From Gracilimonas sp. (GTDB taxonomy: Bacteria > Bacteroidota > Rhodothermia > Balneolales > Balneolaceae), in the NCBI RefSeq assembly GCF_017641085.1, contig NZ_JAEPPI010000001.1, positions 992,001-1,056,000 of the forward strand: DNA of 64,000 nt, written 5' to 3'. The position numbers and the translations under genes were made by a program. Positions 17,972 through 27,034 of this stretch are shown here, in pieces. How positions within the stretch are numbered: position 1 is the first letter of the stretch; each line of letters begins with the position of its first letter. Below the pieces are notes generated by a model. The model did no database searches and was not told where the DNA came from. It worked only from the letters and a program-made list of their open reading frames with translations.

Positions 17972-18997
17972 ATGGTGAGTACAAAAGAATCCAGACTCGT
18001 AACCTTAGAAGAGTACATTATTCAATCTCAGAACAGGTTTCCGGGTGCAACAGGAGAACTTTCACAATTATTAAGGGATATTGGTCTGGCCGCAAAGATT
18101 ATTTCCCGCGAAGTGAATAAAGCCGGTATTACCAACATCCTTGGCTACGAGGGGTCCACCAATGTTCATGGAGAATCGGTTAAAAAGCTGGATCTTTTTG
18201 CTGACCAACAGCTTATCTCTGCCCTCGATCGCTCACTGATCACGTGCATGGTGATTTCTGAAGAAAATGACGGCGTCGTGAAACTGGGCAGCAAAGGCGG
18301 GAAATACATTGTGTATCTCGATCCCCTCGACGGCTCCTCCAACATCGATGTGAACGTATCGATCGGGAGTATTTTTTCTGTCTATATGCGGGAGCCTCGA
18401 TTTGATCCGGCTGTTCGTGAAGAAGATGCCTTGCAGGCAGGTGTACGTCAGGTAGCGGCCGGTTATGTGCTATACGGTTCCAGTACCATTCTGGCTTATA
18501 CTACAGGACTGGGAGTATCGATTTTTACCTTAGACCCAAGCATCGGTGAATTTATATTGAGTGATCGTGGAATTAAAATGCCGGAACATGGGGCTATTTA
18601 CAGCATCAATGAGGGAAGCTATAATTCCTGGGATGAAGGTCTTAAAAAATACATCAAATATTGCCAGGAGGAAGATTCTGAAACCAATCGCCCGTATTCG
18701 GCCCGATACATCGGCTCTATGGTGGCTGATATCCACCGAACGCTGATAAAGGGCGGGATTTTTATCTATCCTCACAGTAAAAGATACCCTAAGGGTAAAC
18801 TGCGGCTAATGTATGAGTGTAACCCGCTAAGTTTTATTATTGAACAGGCCGGCGGTATGGCCACGGATGGACAAACGCGGATCATGGAATTACAGCCCAA
18901 AGCTATTCATGAGCAAACTCCAATTTACATCGGCTCAAAAAAGAATGTACAAACCGTGATGGAATTCCTGGAAGAGCACGCAACTGTTGAACAGTAG
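17972..18997 (+). CDS. fbp: Fructose-1,6-bisphosphatase, class I
   Basis: 341 residues. The metal-binding signature DPLDGSSNIDVNVSIGS begins at residue 117, preceded by the loop VISEENDG. The C-terminal catalytic block reads KLRLMYECNPLSFIIEQAGG followed by ATDGQ. These define class I FBPase, which hydrolyses fructose-1,6-bisphosphate in gluconeogenesis. The N-terminus (TLEEYIIQSQNRFPGATGEL) is also typical. The gene stands alone, 80 bases after coaE, and is followed by a short terminator-like hairpin. Confidence 0.95.
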   Translation: MVSTKESRLVTLEEYIIQSQNRFPGATGELSQLLRDIGLAAKIISREVNKAGITNILGYEGSTNVHGESVKKLDLFADQQLISALDRSLITCMVISEENDGVVKLGSKGGKYIVYLDPLDGSSNIDVNVSIGSIFSVYMREPRFDPAVREEDALQAGVRQVAAGYVLYGSSTILAYTTGLGVSIFTLDPSIGEFILSDRGIKMPEHGAIYSINEGSYNSWDEGLKKYIKYCQEEDSETNRPYSARYIGSMVADIHRTLIKGGIFIYPHSKRYPKGKLRLMYECNPLSFIIEQAGGMATDGQTRIMELQPKAIHEQTPIYIGSKKNVQTVMEFLEEHATVEQ

Positions 18998-19011
18998 GAG
19001 TTTCTATTTGT

Positions 19012-19029
19012 AAAGGGCTGTACCCTTTT
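19012..19029 (+). terminator. Weak terminator-like hairpin after fbp
   Basis: AAAGGG (19012-19017) pairs with CCCTTT (19023-19028) around a 5-base loop, with a short T-run. The stem is short, so termination may be partial. Confidence 0.4.
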
Positions 19030-19042
19030 ACTCATTAACTCT

Positions 19043-19107
19043 TAACCCTTCCAGAGTTAAACCCATATGCTCGAATCAAACTAATTGCGGTAACTCTGGA
19101 AGGGTTA
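19043..19107. repeat. Perfect 17-bp inverted repeat (REPIN-like)
   Basis: TAACCCTTCCAGAGTTA at 19043-19059 is exactly reversed at 19091-19107 (TAACTCTGGAAGGGTTA) with 31 bases between. Each arm is itself partly palindromic (AAC...GTT around a TGGAA/TTCCA core). A pair of imperfect palindromes in inverted order is the shape of REP doublets mobilised by TnpA_REP-type transposases. A second, diverged element of the same plan lies at 31782-31844. No transposase gene is in the window. Confidence 0.6.
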
Positions 19108-19152
19108 TAGTATAAAAAAGCTTTTTCTATTGGTGGGTTATTTGGAAAAAAG

Positions 19153-19176
19153 TTCGATGTATTCCAGTACGCAAGC
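19153..19176. repeat. Dispersed 24-base repeat, copy 1
   Basis: The 24 bases here differ at one position from 54862-54885. Both copies lie downstream of an AGGGTTATAGT block. On the reverse strand this copy falls in a small reading frame (19247-19035) whose start, GRTILKFTKRDALNDSLAYW, resembles small antitoxin-like proteins; the frame then degenerates, so I read it as a gene remnant and not as a gene. Confidence 0.5.
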
Positions 19177-19265
19177 GAGTCGTTCAGGGCATCACGTTTG
19201 GTAAATTTGAGTATAGTTCTTCCCATATCAGGTACTTTAAAGTTCATTCTTAATTCAGATTAATT

Positions 19266-19559
19266 ATGAGAATCATAGCCATTCAAAAAGAAGCGCAAGG
19301 TCTTTCTAAGAGGGATTTTGTTCCTCATTTAAGGGACGAAGCCCGGCGGGGATGGGAGTTATATAAGGAAGGGGTAATCAGGGAAATGTATTTTCGGGAT
19401 GATAAACCTGAAGCCGTGCTTATCCTGGAATGCAAAGATACTGAAGAAGCTGAAGAAAAACTTTCAACGCTTCCCCTTGTTCAAAAAGGACTGATTTCTT
19501 TTGAGCTGATTCCACTTCGCCCTTATCATGGGTATGAGCGGTTGTTTGAAAAAGAGTAG
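19266..19559 (+). CDS. YciI/muconolactone-isomerase-like small protein
   Basis: 97 residues of dimeric alpha/beta-barrel pattern: MRIIAIQKEAQ strand, HLRDEARRGWELYKEGVIRE helix, MYFRDDKPEAVLILEC strands, TEEAEEKLSTLPLV helix, and a last strand ISFELIPLRPYHGYERLF. The pattern and length match the YCII/muconolactone delta-isomerase-like group. The reaction is unknown; such proteins often act as small isomerases or stress-related monooxygenase relatives. The ATG at 19266 is the only sensible start. It converges with the DUF192 gene, 12 bases away. Confidence 0.65.
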   Translation: MRIIAIQKEAQGLSKRDFVPHLRDEARRGWELYKEGVIREMYFRDDKPEAVLILECKDTEEAEEKLSTLPLVQKGLISFELIPLRPYHGYERLFEKE

Positions 19560-19571
19560 CCTGAAAACCTC

Positions 19572-20063
19572 TTAGAACCGAATTCGCATTCCTTCCTGAA
19601 TATCGTTGGAAACGCAATACCCGCCATTGGTTTCAACCACAAACCTGGCAGGCTTTTCGGAAGGCAGCTGTTCACTGTTGAAAGGGGTGGTGTTATGATG
19701 AATTCTCACAATGGTGCTGTCGGCATTCACAAAAATGATATCGAGCGGTAGAGGAGTGTTAGCCATATAGAAGCTTCGAGGCGCTTCATTGGGGAAAATG
19801 AAAAGCATGCCGGCATCGGGAGCCATTTCGGTGACGTCCATCAGCCCTTGATTTCGCTCTTCAGGTTCATCAGCCAGAGCTACTTTCACCGTAGAAATCG
19901 CTTCACCCTCGGGGGTGAGAAAAGTAACCTCTTCCACTAAATCCAATTGCCTTCCCTGATTAGGAATTTCTTTCTTCTTGTTGGAATCTTTTTGGGAGCA
20001 GGAAAGCACAAATAGCGAGCAAAATATGGTGCAAAACAAGAGAGTTGACAATGAGTACTTCAT
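19572..20063 (-). CDS. DUF192 family lipoprotein
   Basis: 163 residues. A lipoprotein signal peptide ends in VLSC with Cys22 as the lipidation site. The rest is one DUF192 domain: VKVALADEPEERNQGLMDVT, then GMLFIFPNEAPRSFYMANTP, LDIIFVNADSTIV and a closing FVVETNGGYC. The 'R..GLM' and 'F.M.NT..PLD..F' motifs are characteristic. Function is unknown in the family; the structure is a small beta-barrel fold. It should be anchored to the inner or outer membrane. It is convergent with the YciI-like gene and divergent from rimP. Confidence 0.88.
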   Translation of the reverse strand: MKYSLSTLLFCTIFCSLFVLSCSQKDSNKKKEIPNQGRQLDLVEEVTFLTPEGEAISTVKVALADEPEERNQGLMDVTEMAPDAGMLFIFPNEAPRSFYMANTPLPLDIIFVNADSTIVRIHHNTTPFNSEQLPSEKPARFVVETNGGYCVSNDIQEGMRIRF

Positions 20064-20179
20064 GAATAATAATCAGGTTGGTGGATAAACTTGGTATGTG
20101 TCAGTTTTTAAGGCAGTCAGGAAATTAACTCCAAAAACATTGAATCAAAAATGAATCTATCTTCAATCGGTTTGTTTCA

Positions 20180-20210
20180 TTGAAATTTAGACGAAATAGA
20201 GCTACCTTTG
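20180..20210 (+). promoter_or_regulatory. Candidate Bacteroidetes-type promoter of rimP-nusA-infB operon
   Basis: TTG at 20180-20182, a 20-base spacer, and TACCTTTG at 20203-20210, an exact TAnnTTTG box. The Bacteroidetes primary sigma factor is known to use this arrangement. The transcript would start near 20217 and open directly into the leader hairpin. Confidence 0.5.
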
Positions 20211-20213
20211 AAA

Positions 20214-20247
20214 AGCAGTGAGCGTCGCAAGGCACTCGCTTTTTTTT
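20214..20247 (+). promoter_or_regulatory. Leader hairpin with U-run before rimP (attenuator-like)
   Basis: AGCAGTG (20214-20220) can pair with CACT-C-GCT (20233-20240) with one bulged base; a run of seven T follows (20241-20247). An alternative stem AGCG/CGCT overlaps it. The shape is that of an early terminator only some 20 bases before the rimP start. It may be an attenuator or simply a start-site leader. Confidence 0.4.
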
Positions 20248-20266
20248 GTTTCAGAATTTGATAGAA

Positions 20267-20731
20267 ATGCAAATAGATATCACCCAAAATATTATAGACT
20301 TAGCGGCTCCTCTTGCCGAGGAACACGATTTGTTTGTGGTGGATGTGGAATTAAAAACACATTCCGGTCAAACCGAAGTATGGGTTCTTTTGGACACTGA
20401 GAAAGGCGGAGTTAATATAGATCATTGCTCTGAAATTAGCCGCGAACTCGGATTTTTGATTGAAGCTCATGAGCTTTTTGATAAAAAATATCGGTTAAAT
20501 GTTTCATCTCCGGGATTGAGTCGACCACTGAGCGATCTCCGGCAATACAAAAAAAATGAAGGCAGGGTGGCTACTATCAAATTTAAGAATACAGACGGTG
20601 AGTATAAAAAAATAGAAGGAGTCATCACCGGCATTGAAGACCAAGTGGTGGCTATAACGGATGAAGAAGAAGTAGAAACTCAGATCCCGTTCGACAACAT
20701 CGTTGAAACCAAAATAATCCCCGTAATTTAA
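20267..20731 (+). CDS. rimP: Ribosome maturation factor RimP
   Basis: 154 residues from the ATG at 20267; a TTG seven codons earlier (20246) is possible but lies in the T-run. Marks: LAAPLAEEHDLFVVDVELKT, DHCSEISRELGFLIEAHELF and the signature LNVSSPGLSRPLSDLRQYKK, followed by a small C-terminal beta domain. RimP binds the free 30S subunit and assists its maturation. It heads the run nusA-infB-rbfA-truB-ribF, a gene order conserved across bacteria. Confidence 0.93.
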   Translation: MQIDITQNIIDLAAPLAEEHDLFVVDVELKTHSGQTEVWVLLDTEKGGVNIDHCSEISRELGFLIEAHELFDKKYRLNVSSPGLSRPLSDLRQYKKNEGRVATIKFKNTDGEYKKIEGVITGIEDQVVAITDEEEVETQIPFDNIVETKIIPVI

Positions 20732-20743
20732 TAAGCTATACTG

Positions 20744-22000
20744 ATGCAGAACGAATTATCAAAACAGATTATCTCCTCGTTTGCTGAAATTGCACACGAG
20801 AAAGGCATTGAGCGTGATATGCTTCTTTCCATTCTGGAAGATGTTTTCCGTACCATGATTCGCAAGAAATATGAGTCGGATGATTCATTTGAGGTAATCC
20901 TGAATGCTGACCGGGGAGAGATACAGATCTTACACGTACAGGAAGTTGTTCCTGCCGATGAGCTCACCGATGAAGTTGCTGAAATTACCTTGGAAAATGC
21001 CCAAAAAGTAGATCCTGATATTGAGCTATACGACGAACTTGCTCAGGAAATTCAGATTACAGATTTCGGCCGCAGAGCCGTTACGATGGCCCGCCAGCAG
21101 CTGGCGCAGCGAATCCGCGAGATCGAGAAAGATAATATTTATGAAGATTACACCGATCGCGTTGGGGAAATTATTCTTGGTGATGTGTACCAGGTTCGCC
21201 ACAATAAAGACATTCTTGTAAATCACAATGGAGTTGAGCTGCTGCTCCCCAAAAGTGAGCAGATTTATAAAGATCGATACCGCAAAGGTGATACAATCCG
21301 CGCAGTAGTGACGGGTGTTCATATGCGTAATGGTAACCCGACGGTGATTATTTCAAGGACTTCCGAATTATTCCTGGAGCGATTATTTGAAAACGAAATT
21401 CCTGAAGTATTTGACGGCATCATTGAATTGGTGCGAATTGCACGTGCACCGGGCGATCGTTCTAAAGTTGCTGTTCTCTCACATGATGAGCGCGTTGACC
21501 CTGTTGGCGCCTGTGTAGGGATGAAAGGAATTCGTATTCACGCTATTGTGCGTGAATTACAGAACGAAAATATTGACGTGATCAACTTCACCCCGGATAA
21601 GATTGACTTCATAAAACGTGCACTTCAGCCTGCAGAAGTATTGAAGGTTGAACTGAACGAAGAAGCCAAACACGCCAATGTACTGGTTCCGGCCGATGAA
21701 GTATCAAAAGCCATTGGTAAGGGAGGGGTTAACATTCGCCTTGCTTCCAAGCTGGCTGAGGTCGAAATCGATGTATATCGTGAAGTTGAAGCAGAAGATG
21801 ATATCGATATCGACGAGTTTGAAGTTGATTTCGGAGCAGAAGTAATCCAGATGCTTCATGATATTGGCTGCGACACTGCACGCGCAGTTCTGGAGTTAGA
21901 TGCAGATGAATTAGTAAGCAGAACGAACGAAGAAATAGATCCCGAGCTTGCTGAGAAGATTATGAGTGTAATTGCCTACGAATTCGAAGACGAGGCTTAA
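20744..22000 (+). CDS. nusA: Transcription termination/antitermination factor NusA
   Basis: 418 residues. N-terminal polymerase-binding domain (1-130, ELSKQIISSFAEIAHEKGIE), S1 domain (about 135-200, YTDRVGEIILGDVYQV), two KH domains (VGACVGMKGIRIHAIVRELQ in KH1; AIGKGGVNIRLASKL near 324 in KH2), then an acidic C-terminal segment with one helix-hairpin-like unit (IGCDTARAVLELDADELV). It binds RNA polymerase and nascent RNA at pauses. It starts 12 bases after rimP. Confidence 0.95.
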   Translation: MQNELSKQIISSFAEIAHEKGIERDMLLSILEDVFRTMIRKKYESDDSFEVILNADRGEIQILHVQEVVPADELTDEVAEITLENAQKVDPDIELYDELAQEIQITDFGRRAVTMARQQLAQRIREIEKDNIYEDYTDRVGEIILGDVYQVRHNKDILVNHNGVELLLPKSEQIYKDRYRKGDTIRAVVTGVHMRNGNPTVIISRTSELFLERLFENEIPEVFDGIIELVRIARAPGDRSKVAVLSHDERVDPVGACVGMKGIRIHAIVRELQNENIDVINFTPDKIDFIKRALQPAEVLKVELNEEAKHANVLVPADEVSKAIGKGGVNIRLASKLAEVEIDVYREVEAEDDIDIDEFEVDFGAEVIQMLHDIGCDTARAVLELDADELVSRTNEEIDPELAEKIMSVIAYEFEDEA

Positions 22001-22057
22001 GTCGGCAATTCCATTTAAAAATTCTTAGTTTAACAAGCTCACATTCAAATATTCTAT

Positions 22058-24868
22058 ATGTCTAAAAGACCCAAACCATTATTTAAAGTAGCATCAGAGT
22101 TTAATGTATCTACACAAAGTATTGTGGATACCTTAAGTGAAGATGGTTTTGACGTAGCCAATCGTCCTAACTTCAAAATAACGCCTGAAATGTATGAGGC
22201 GCTGGATGAGGTGTATGGCGAAGACCGGGCAAAGAGTGCAGATCACGAAAAAGCCCGCGAAGAATATGAGAGTCGCCGAAGCCAGATGATGAACCAACGC
22301 AACGACAGCGTTACTCTGGACAACGTGTTGGAACCTATTGAAGATGAAGTAGGGTTGGAGCCGGAAGACGACGATACTGAAGACCTTGAGCCACAAGATG
22401 ATGAAAGTGGTGATGAGCTTGATTTAGAGCCTATCGAAGAGGAAGATGAGGCGGATGAGCAAGCCGAAGAAGAAGCTGAAGCTAAGAAGAAAGCTGAAGC
22501 AGAAGCTAAGGCAAAGAAAGAGGAAGAAGAAGCAGAGGCCAAGAAGAAAGAAGAAGCTGAAGCTAAGAAAAAAGCTGAGGCAGAGGCTAAAGCCAAGAAA
22601 GAGGAAGAAGAGGCTGAGAAAGCTGAGAAGAAAGAAGCCGAAGCAGAAGCTAAAGAATCCGAGAAAGTGGAGGGTAAAGACGACGAGGACGACGAGGAAG
22701 ATGAAGACACTGAATCCAAGAAGTCTGAAGATGATGAGGACGAAGAGGATGAAGATGTCATCCGCGGATCTGCCGGTAAACTAAAAGGAACTAAAGTATT
22801 AGGTAAAGCATCTTTCACTACCGAGCGTAAACCTCGTAAGAAGAGAAAGCGTCGTAAAGACCGTAAAGATGATTCTTCAAGCTCAAAATCTGATTCGGAT
22901 AACAAATCCAAAAAGTCTCGCAAGAAGAGAAAGAAGAAGACAGAAATTGACGAGACTGATGTAGATAAGATGATGCGCGAAACCATGAAGAAGATGCAGT
23001 CTTCTAAAACCGTGGGGAGTAAGCGTCAGAAACGTCGTAGAGAGCGTAAAGAAGAACGTGAGGAGGAACTGCAAAAGCAGGCGGAACTCGAGGAGCTCGA
23101 ATCAGATGTTGTCGAGACAACCGAGTTCATTACAGCTAATGAGCTGGCCGATCTGCTTGGTGTAGGTGTAAATGATATTATTTCGGTATGTATGTCTATC
23201 GGGTTGATGATTACCATTAACCAGCGACTGGATGCCGGTACCATCGAATTGGTTGCTGAAGAGTATGGTAAGGAAGTTAAGTTCATCGAAGCAGAAGAGA
23301 TGGATGAAGACCTGACCATCCCTGAAGATGAGGAAGAAGATCTTAAACCACGTGCTCCGATCATTACGGTAATGGGTCACGTTGATCACGGGAAAACATC
23401 ATTGCTTGATTACATCCGTGAAGAGAAAGTAGCAGCCGGTGAGGCCGGGGGTATTACCCAGCACGTTGGTGCGTATCAGGTAGTACATAATGATAACGAA
23501 ATTACCTTCCTGGATACTCCGGGTCACGAGGCCTTTACCGCTATGCGTTCTCGTGGGGCACAAGCTACCGATATTGTAATTCTGGTAGTAGCCGCTGATG
23601 ATTCCGTGATGCCGCAGACTATTGAGGCGATTAATCACGCGAAAGCAGCAGGCGTACCTATTGTTGTAGCTATTAACAAGATTGATAAAGAGGGAGTAAA
23701 TCCCGATAAAATTAAAACGCAGCTTTCTGAGCACGACGTTATTGTTGAAGAATACGGCGGTAAGGTTCAGTATGCTGAAGTTTCGGCTCATACCGGACAG
23801 GGAATTGAAGACCTGCTCGAAAAAGTACTGATTGAAGCCGAACTGCTTGAATTGAAAGCGAATCCTGACCGACGCGCTGATGGTGTTGTACTTGAAGCCC
23901 GTCTGGATAAAGGAAAAGGTATTGTGTCCAACATCCTTGTTCAGGGTGGTACACTTCGGGTTGGAGACCCGTTTGTAGCCGGTCCTTGCTTTGGACGTGT
24001 ACGAGCCATGGAGAATGACCGTGGCCAACGTGTGAAAGAAGCCGGACCATCTACCCCGGTACAGCTCATGGGCTTTGACGAAATGCCGCAAGCCGGTGAT
24101 AAATTGATTGCCGCAGAAGACGAGAAACTGGCTAAAGAAGTAGCTAACGAGCGAATGCAAATCCGCCGTGAGCAAGCCATGCGAACAACCAAGCACATGA
24201 CGCTGGACGATATTTCACGCCGACTTGCCCTTGGGGAGGTTTCCGAGCTGAATATCATTATCAAAGCCGATGTGGACGGTTCTATTGAGGCTCTTTCAGG
24301 TTCACTTCAGAAGTTGAGTACCGATGAAGTAGCGGTTAATATTATTCACACCGGAGCAGGAGCCATTTCTGAATCCGATGTGCTTCTGGCATCTGCATCC
24401 GATGCGATTATTATCGGTTTCCAGGTACGGCCAACTACAAGTGCCCGTAAACTGGCTGAGAATGAAGAGATTGACATCCGACTGTTCAGCGTTATTTATG
24501 ACGCTGTTGATGAAGTTCGGGATGCCCTTGAGGGTCTGTTATCACCTGAGATTAAAGAGCAGATGATGGGTGTTGTTGATGTTCGTGAAACCTTCAAAGT
24601 TTCCAAAGTGGGAACCATTGCCGGTTGTTATGTAACTGAAGGTAAGATTGAGCGAAATAACCCAATCCGACTAGTTCGCGACGGTGTCGTTATTTACGAT
24701 GGCGAAATTGATGCTCTCAAGCGTTTCAAAGATGATGTGAAAGAAGTTACGTCCGGCTATGAATGTGGTATCAGTATCCAGGGATATAACGACATCAAGG
24801 TTGGCGATCAGATTGAGAGTTACAAGATTACTGAGCAGAAACGTACTCTTGAAGATTCTGCCGGATAA
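22058..24868 (+). CDS. infB: Translation initiation factor IF-2
   Basis: 936 residues. A short N-terminal IF2_N helix unit ([20 protein letters not shown]) is followed by about 250 residues of low-complexity acidic, then Glu/Ala/Lys, then Lys/Arg-rich sequence (about 70-340). A second IF2_N-like unit ([17 protein letters not shown]) precedes the GTPase domain: G1 [10 protein letters not shown]3 DTPGHEAF, G4 NKID. Domains II, III and IV follow. It brings fMet-tRNA to the 30S subunit. The Glu/Ala/Lys part contains a near-exact internal repeat ([18 protein letters not shown] twice). The coding strand is almost pure purine there. Confidence 0.96.
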   Translation: MSKRPKPLFKVASEFNVSTQSIVDTLSEDGFDVANRPNFKITPEMYEALDEVYGEDRAKSADHEKAREEYESRRSQMMNQRNDSVTLDNVLEPIEDEVGLEPEDDDTEDLEPQDDESGDELDLEPIEEEDEADEQAEEEAEAKKKAEAEAKAKKEEEEAEAKKKEEAEAKKKAEAEAKAKKEEEEAEKAEKKEAEAEAKESEKVEGKDDEDDEEDEDTESKKSEDDEDEEDEDVIRGSAGKLKGTKVLGKASFTTERKPRKKRKRRKDRKDDSSSSKSDSDNKSKKSRKKRKKKTEIDETDVDKMMRETMKKMQSSKTVGSKRQKRRRERKEEREEELQKQAELEELESDVVETTEFITANELADLLGVGVNDIISVCMSIGLMITINQRLDAGTIELVAEEYGKEVKFIEAEEMDEDLTIPEDEEEDLKPRAPIITVMGHVDHGKTSLLDYIREEKVAAGEAGGITQHVGAYQVVHNDNEITFLDTPGHEAFTAMRSRGAQATDIVILVVAADDSVMPQTIEAINHAKAAGVPIVVAINKIDKEGVNPDKIKTQLSEHDVIVEEYGGKVQYAEVSAHTGQGIEDLLEKVLIEAELLELKANPDRRADGVVLEARLDKGKGIVSNILVQGGTLRVGDPFVAGPCFGRVRAMENDRGQRVKEAGPSTPVQLMGFDEMPQAGDKLIAAEDEKLAKEVANERMQIRREQAMRTTKHMTLDDISRRLALGEVSELNIIIKADVDGSIEALSGSLQKLSTDEVAVNIIHTGAGAISESDVLLASASDAIIIGFQVRPTTSARKLAENEEIDIRLFSVIYDAVDEVRDALEGLLSPEIKEQMMGVVDVRETFKVSKVGTIAGCYVTEGKIERNNPIRLVRDGVVIYDGEIDALKRFKDDVKEVTSGYECGISIQGYNDIKVGDQIESYKITEQKRTLEDSAG

Positions 24869-24914
24869 TCGATATCTGACGGAATTATAAGTCTAATTTT
24901 TTACTTACCTGATT

Positions 24915-25289
24915 ATGGGTTTCAGACCAGAGCGATTGGCGGCGGTTATTAAGCGTGACCTCGGCCAAATTATACAGCGATCTTACCAGCCTAGCGGAAC
25001 TTTTGTGACCGTAACCAATGTGGTTATGACCGATGATCTTTCCATTGCGAAGGTCTATTTAAGTGTGTTCTCACCCGGTCGCGACGATAAACCGGTATAT
25101 GAATTTATTGACGAGCACATAGATCAGATTCGGTACGACCTGGCTTCCAAAATTAAGAACCAGGTACGTAAGATTCCTGAGCTCCATTTCTACGAAGACG
25201 ATACTGCTGAGTATGTCAACAAAATGGAGCAGCTGCTTAAAAAGGTAGATATACCTGAAGAAGACCCTGACTCACCCTCCGAAGACTAA
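24915..25289 (+). CDS. rbfA: Ribosome-binding factor A
   Basis: 124 residues. MGFRPERLAAVIKRDLGQII is the typical opening; the KH-like core reads VTNVVMTDDLSIAKVYLSVF and KIPELHFYEDDTAEYVNKME. RbfA binds the 30S subunit near the 5' end of 16S rRNA during maturation and cold adaptation. It lies in its usual place between infB and truB, two bases before truB. Confidence 0.93.
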   Translation: MGFRPERLAAVIKRDLGQIIQRSYQPSGTFVTVTNVVMTDDLSIAKVYLSVFSPGRDDKPVYEFIDEHIDQIRYDLASKIKNQVRKIPELHFYEDDTAEYVNKMEQLLKKVDIPEEDPDSPSED

Positions 25290-25291
25290 AA

Positions 25292-26035
25292 ATGGCCCGA
25301 ACTCTTCCTTTGGATGAAATTCCGGTTTTCGGTAAAAATAATTTACCGGATAAGGATACTAATTTATCTGACGGAGCTATTTTCCTGATCGATAAGCCCC
25401 TTGAGTGGTCCAGTTTTGATGTGGTCAAGTTCCTGCGAAAACGCATCCGTGTAAAAAAAGTAGGGCATGCAGGTACGCTGGATCCTCTGGCAACAGGAAT
25501 GCTGATTTTGTGTTGCGGAAAGGCGACCAAATCCATTTCTATGATTCAGGATTTACCTAAAGTATATACAGGTGAAATCACCTTCGGTAAAGCTACAACT
25601 ACCTATGATGCAGAGGGAGAAGTGACCGAAGAAGCTAGCTGGGATCACATCACCAAAGAGAAGATTGTTGCCGTTCTTGATAAAGAATTCACCGGTACGG
25701 TAGAGCAAATTCCGCCGATGTATTCAGCTCTTAAATATGGTGGCAAGAAGCTGTATGAGTTAGCCCGAAAAGGAGAAGAAGTGGTTCGGCTGCCACGGCA
25801 GGTTACTTTTCATGATCATGAGATCCTCAACTTTGAACCGCCCAGGCTTACCTTGAAAATTAAGTGCAGTAAAGGAACTTATATCCGGTCTTTGGCACGA
25901 GATTTGGGAGAAGCTCTTGGCTCAAAAGCATATCTGAGTGGGCTGGAACGAACGGCCATCGGCGATTTTTTAGTGGACGATGCGCTAACGCCTCATGAAA
26001 TGGGAGATCAATTAAAAGAAATATGGCAGAGTTAA
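25292..26035 (+). CDS. truB: tRNA pseudouridine-55 synthase
   Basis: 247 residues. Catalytic motif KVGHAGTLDPLATGML with the active-site Asp, IDKPLEWSSFDVVKFLRK upstream, and QIPPMYSALKYGGKKLYELA with CSKGTYIRSLARDLG downstream, all standard for TruB. It isomerises U55 in the T-loop of tRNAs. About 30 residues precede the usual start of the fold, so a slightly later start cannot be excluded, but no ATG fits better. It overlaps ribF by 13 bases. Confidence 0.94.
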   Translation: MARTLPLDEIPVFGKNNLPDKDTNLSDGAIFLIDKPLEWSSFDVVKFLRKRIRVKKVGHAGTLDPLATGMLILCCGKATKSISMIQDLPKVYTGEITFGKATTTYDAEGEVTEEASWDHITKEKIVAVLDKEFTGTVEQIPPMYSALKYGGKKLYELARKGEEVVRLPRQVTFHDHEILNFEPPRLTLKIKCSKGTYIRSLARDLGEALGSKAYLSGLERTAIGDFLVDDALTPHEMGDQLKEIWQS

Positions 26036-26955
26036 TTGAACTGAAAAATATTACCCGTGATCCCAATACCGTAGTAACCGTCGGTACTTTTGATGGTGTG
26101 CATCAGGGGCACCGGGCACTAATGGAAGCGGTAGTTACCAAAGCCCGTGAACGAAATGCTCGTAGTGTGGTGGTCACGTTTGATCCTCACCCGAGAGAGA
26201 TCATTAATCCGGGAAAAGAAGGAGTCAAGCTTCTTACAACGCTTAAAGAAAGAGCGGAGATTTTGGAAGATCTCGGCGTGGATGTATTACTGGTTATTCC
26301 GTTTGACCGGGATTTTTCCCTTCTATCATCCGAGGAATTTGTACGCGATATTATTTTCAGCAAAGTGGGCGTATCTGAGTTTGTAATTGGCTATGACCAT
26401 CATTTTGGCCGCGACCGGAAAGGTACCATAGAGACTATAGAGAAGCTGGGGGAGGAGTTAGGATTTGATTCTTATGTGGTTTCAAAGCAGGAAATGGGAG
26501 ACGTAACCATCAGCAGTACCGTAATTAGGAATACCCTGGCTGAGGAAGGCGATGTTAAACAAGCCGCTGAATATCTGAACCGTCATTATTTACTAAACGG
26601 AATAGTGATGCACGGGGATGAACGCGGCCGCACCATCGGTTACCCAACGGCCAACCTGAAGCCGGAACATGAGAATAAAGTGATTCCAAAAAACGGGGTC
26701 TATGCTGTCAAAGTTCGGGTGAATAAAAAATGGTATGGCGGAATGATGAACATCGGTGTTCGTCCAACTTTCGGGGAAGACCTGAGAACACTGGAAGTCA
26801 ATATCTTTGATTTTGACCGGGAGATTTATGGAGATACGATACAAGTCCGGTTCATTGATCGCATTCGGGATGAGAAGAAGTTTGATGGGGTGGACGAGTT
26901 AAAAGCCCAATTGGGAGCGGACAAGCATACAGCACTGCAAATTTTATCAGACTGA
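26023..26955 (+). CDS. ribF: Bifunctional riboflavin kinase/FAD synthetase
   Basis: 310 residues. The N-terminal FMN adenylyltransferase domain has VTVGTFDGVHQGHRALM (nucleotidyltransferase HxGH-type motif), VVTFDPHPREI and IGYDHHFGRDRKG. The C-terminal flavokinase domain has HGDERGRTIGYPTANLKPEH and KWYGGMMNIGVRPTFGEDLR. It turns riboflavin into FMN and FAD. It begins inside the end of truB, which suggests coupled translation, and closes the rimP-to-ribF run. No FMN riboswitch is visible. Confidence 0.95.
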   Translation: MAELIELKNITRDPNTVVTVGTFDGVHQGHRALMEAVVTKARERNARSVVVTFDPHPREIINPGKEGVKLLTTLKERAEILEDLGVDVLLVIPFDRDFSLLSSEEFVRDIIFSKVGVSEFVIGYDHHFGRDRKGTIETIEKLGEELGFDSYVVSKQEMGDVTISSTVIRNTLAEEGDVKQAAEYLNRHYLLNGIVMHGDERGRTIGYPTANLKPEHENKVIPKNGVYAVKVRVNKKWYGGMMNIGVRPTFGEDLRTLEVNIFDFDREIYGDTIQVRFIDRIRDEKKFDGVDELKAQLGADKHTALQILSD

Positions 26956-27034
26956 ATCAATTCGGGTATTACTACGTAGGTCTTGGTTAGCCCATTTTCT
27001 TTCAGGCGACTAAACCACAACCAATCCCGAACCC

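Noticed and set aside
19035-19247. 70-codon reverse frame after fbp
   Set aside because: Only the first 20 or so residues resemble a protein family; the rest crosses the inverted repeat, so I treat it as a remnant.
22243-22986. Long reverse-strand open frame (about 247 codons, Ser-rich) in infB
   Set aside because: It is the complement of the Glu/Lys-rich repeats of IF-2, so poly-Ser/Phe results from codon composition; no start signal or domain.
23399-24196. 265-codon reverse-strand open frame within infB
   Set aside because: It lies fully inside the conserved GTPase region and shows no known motifs; a shadow of the real gene.
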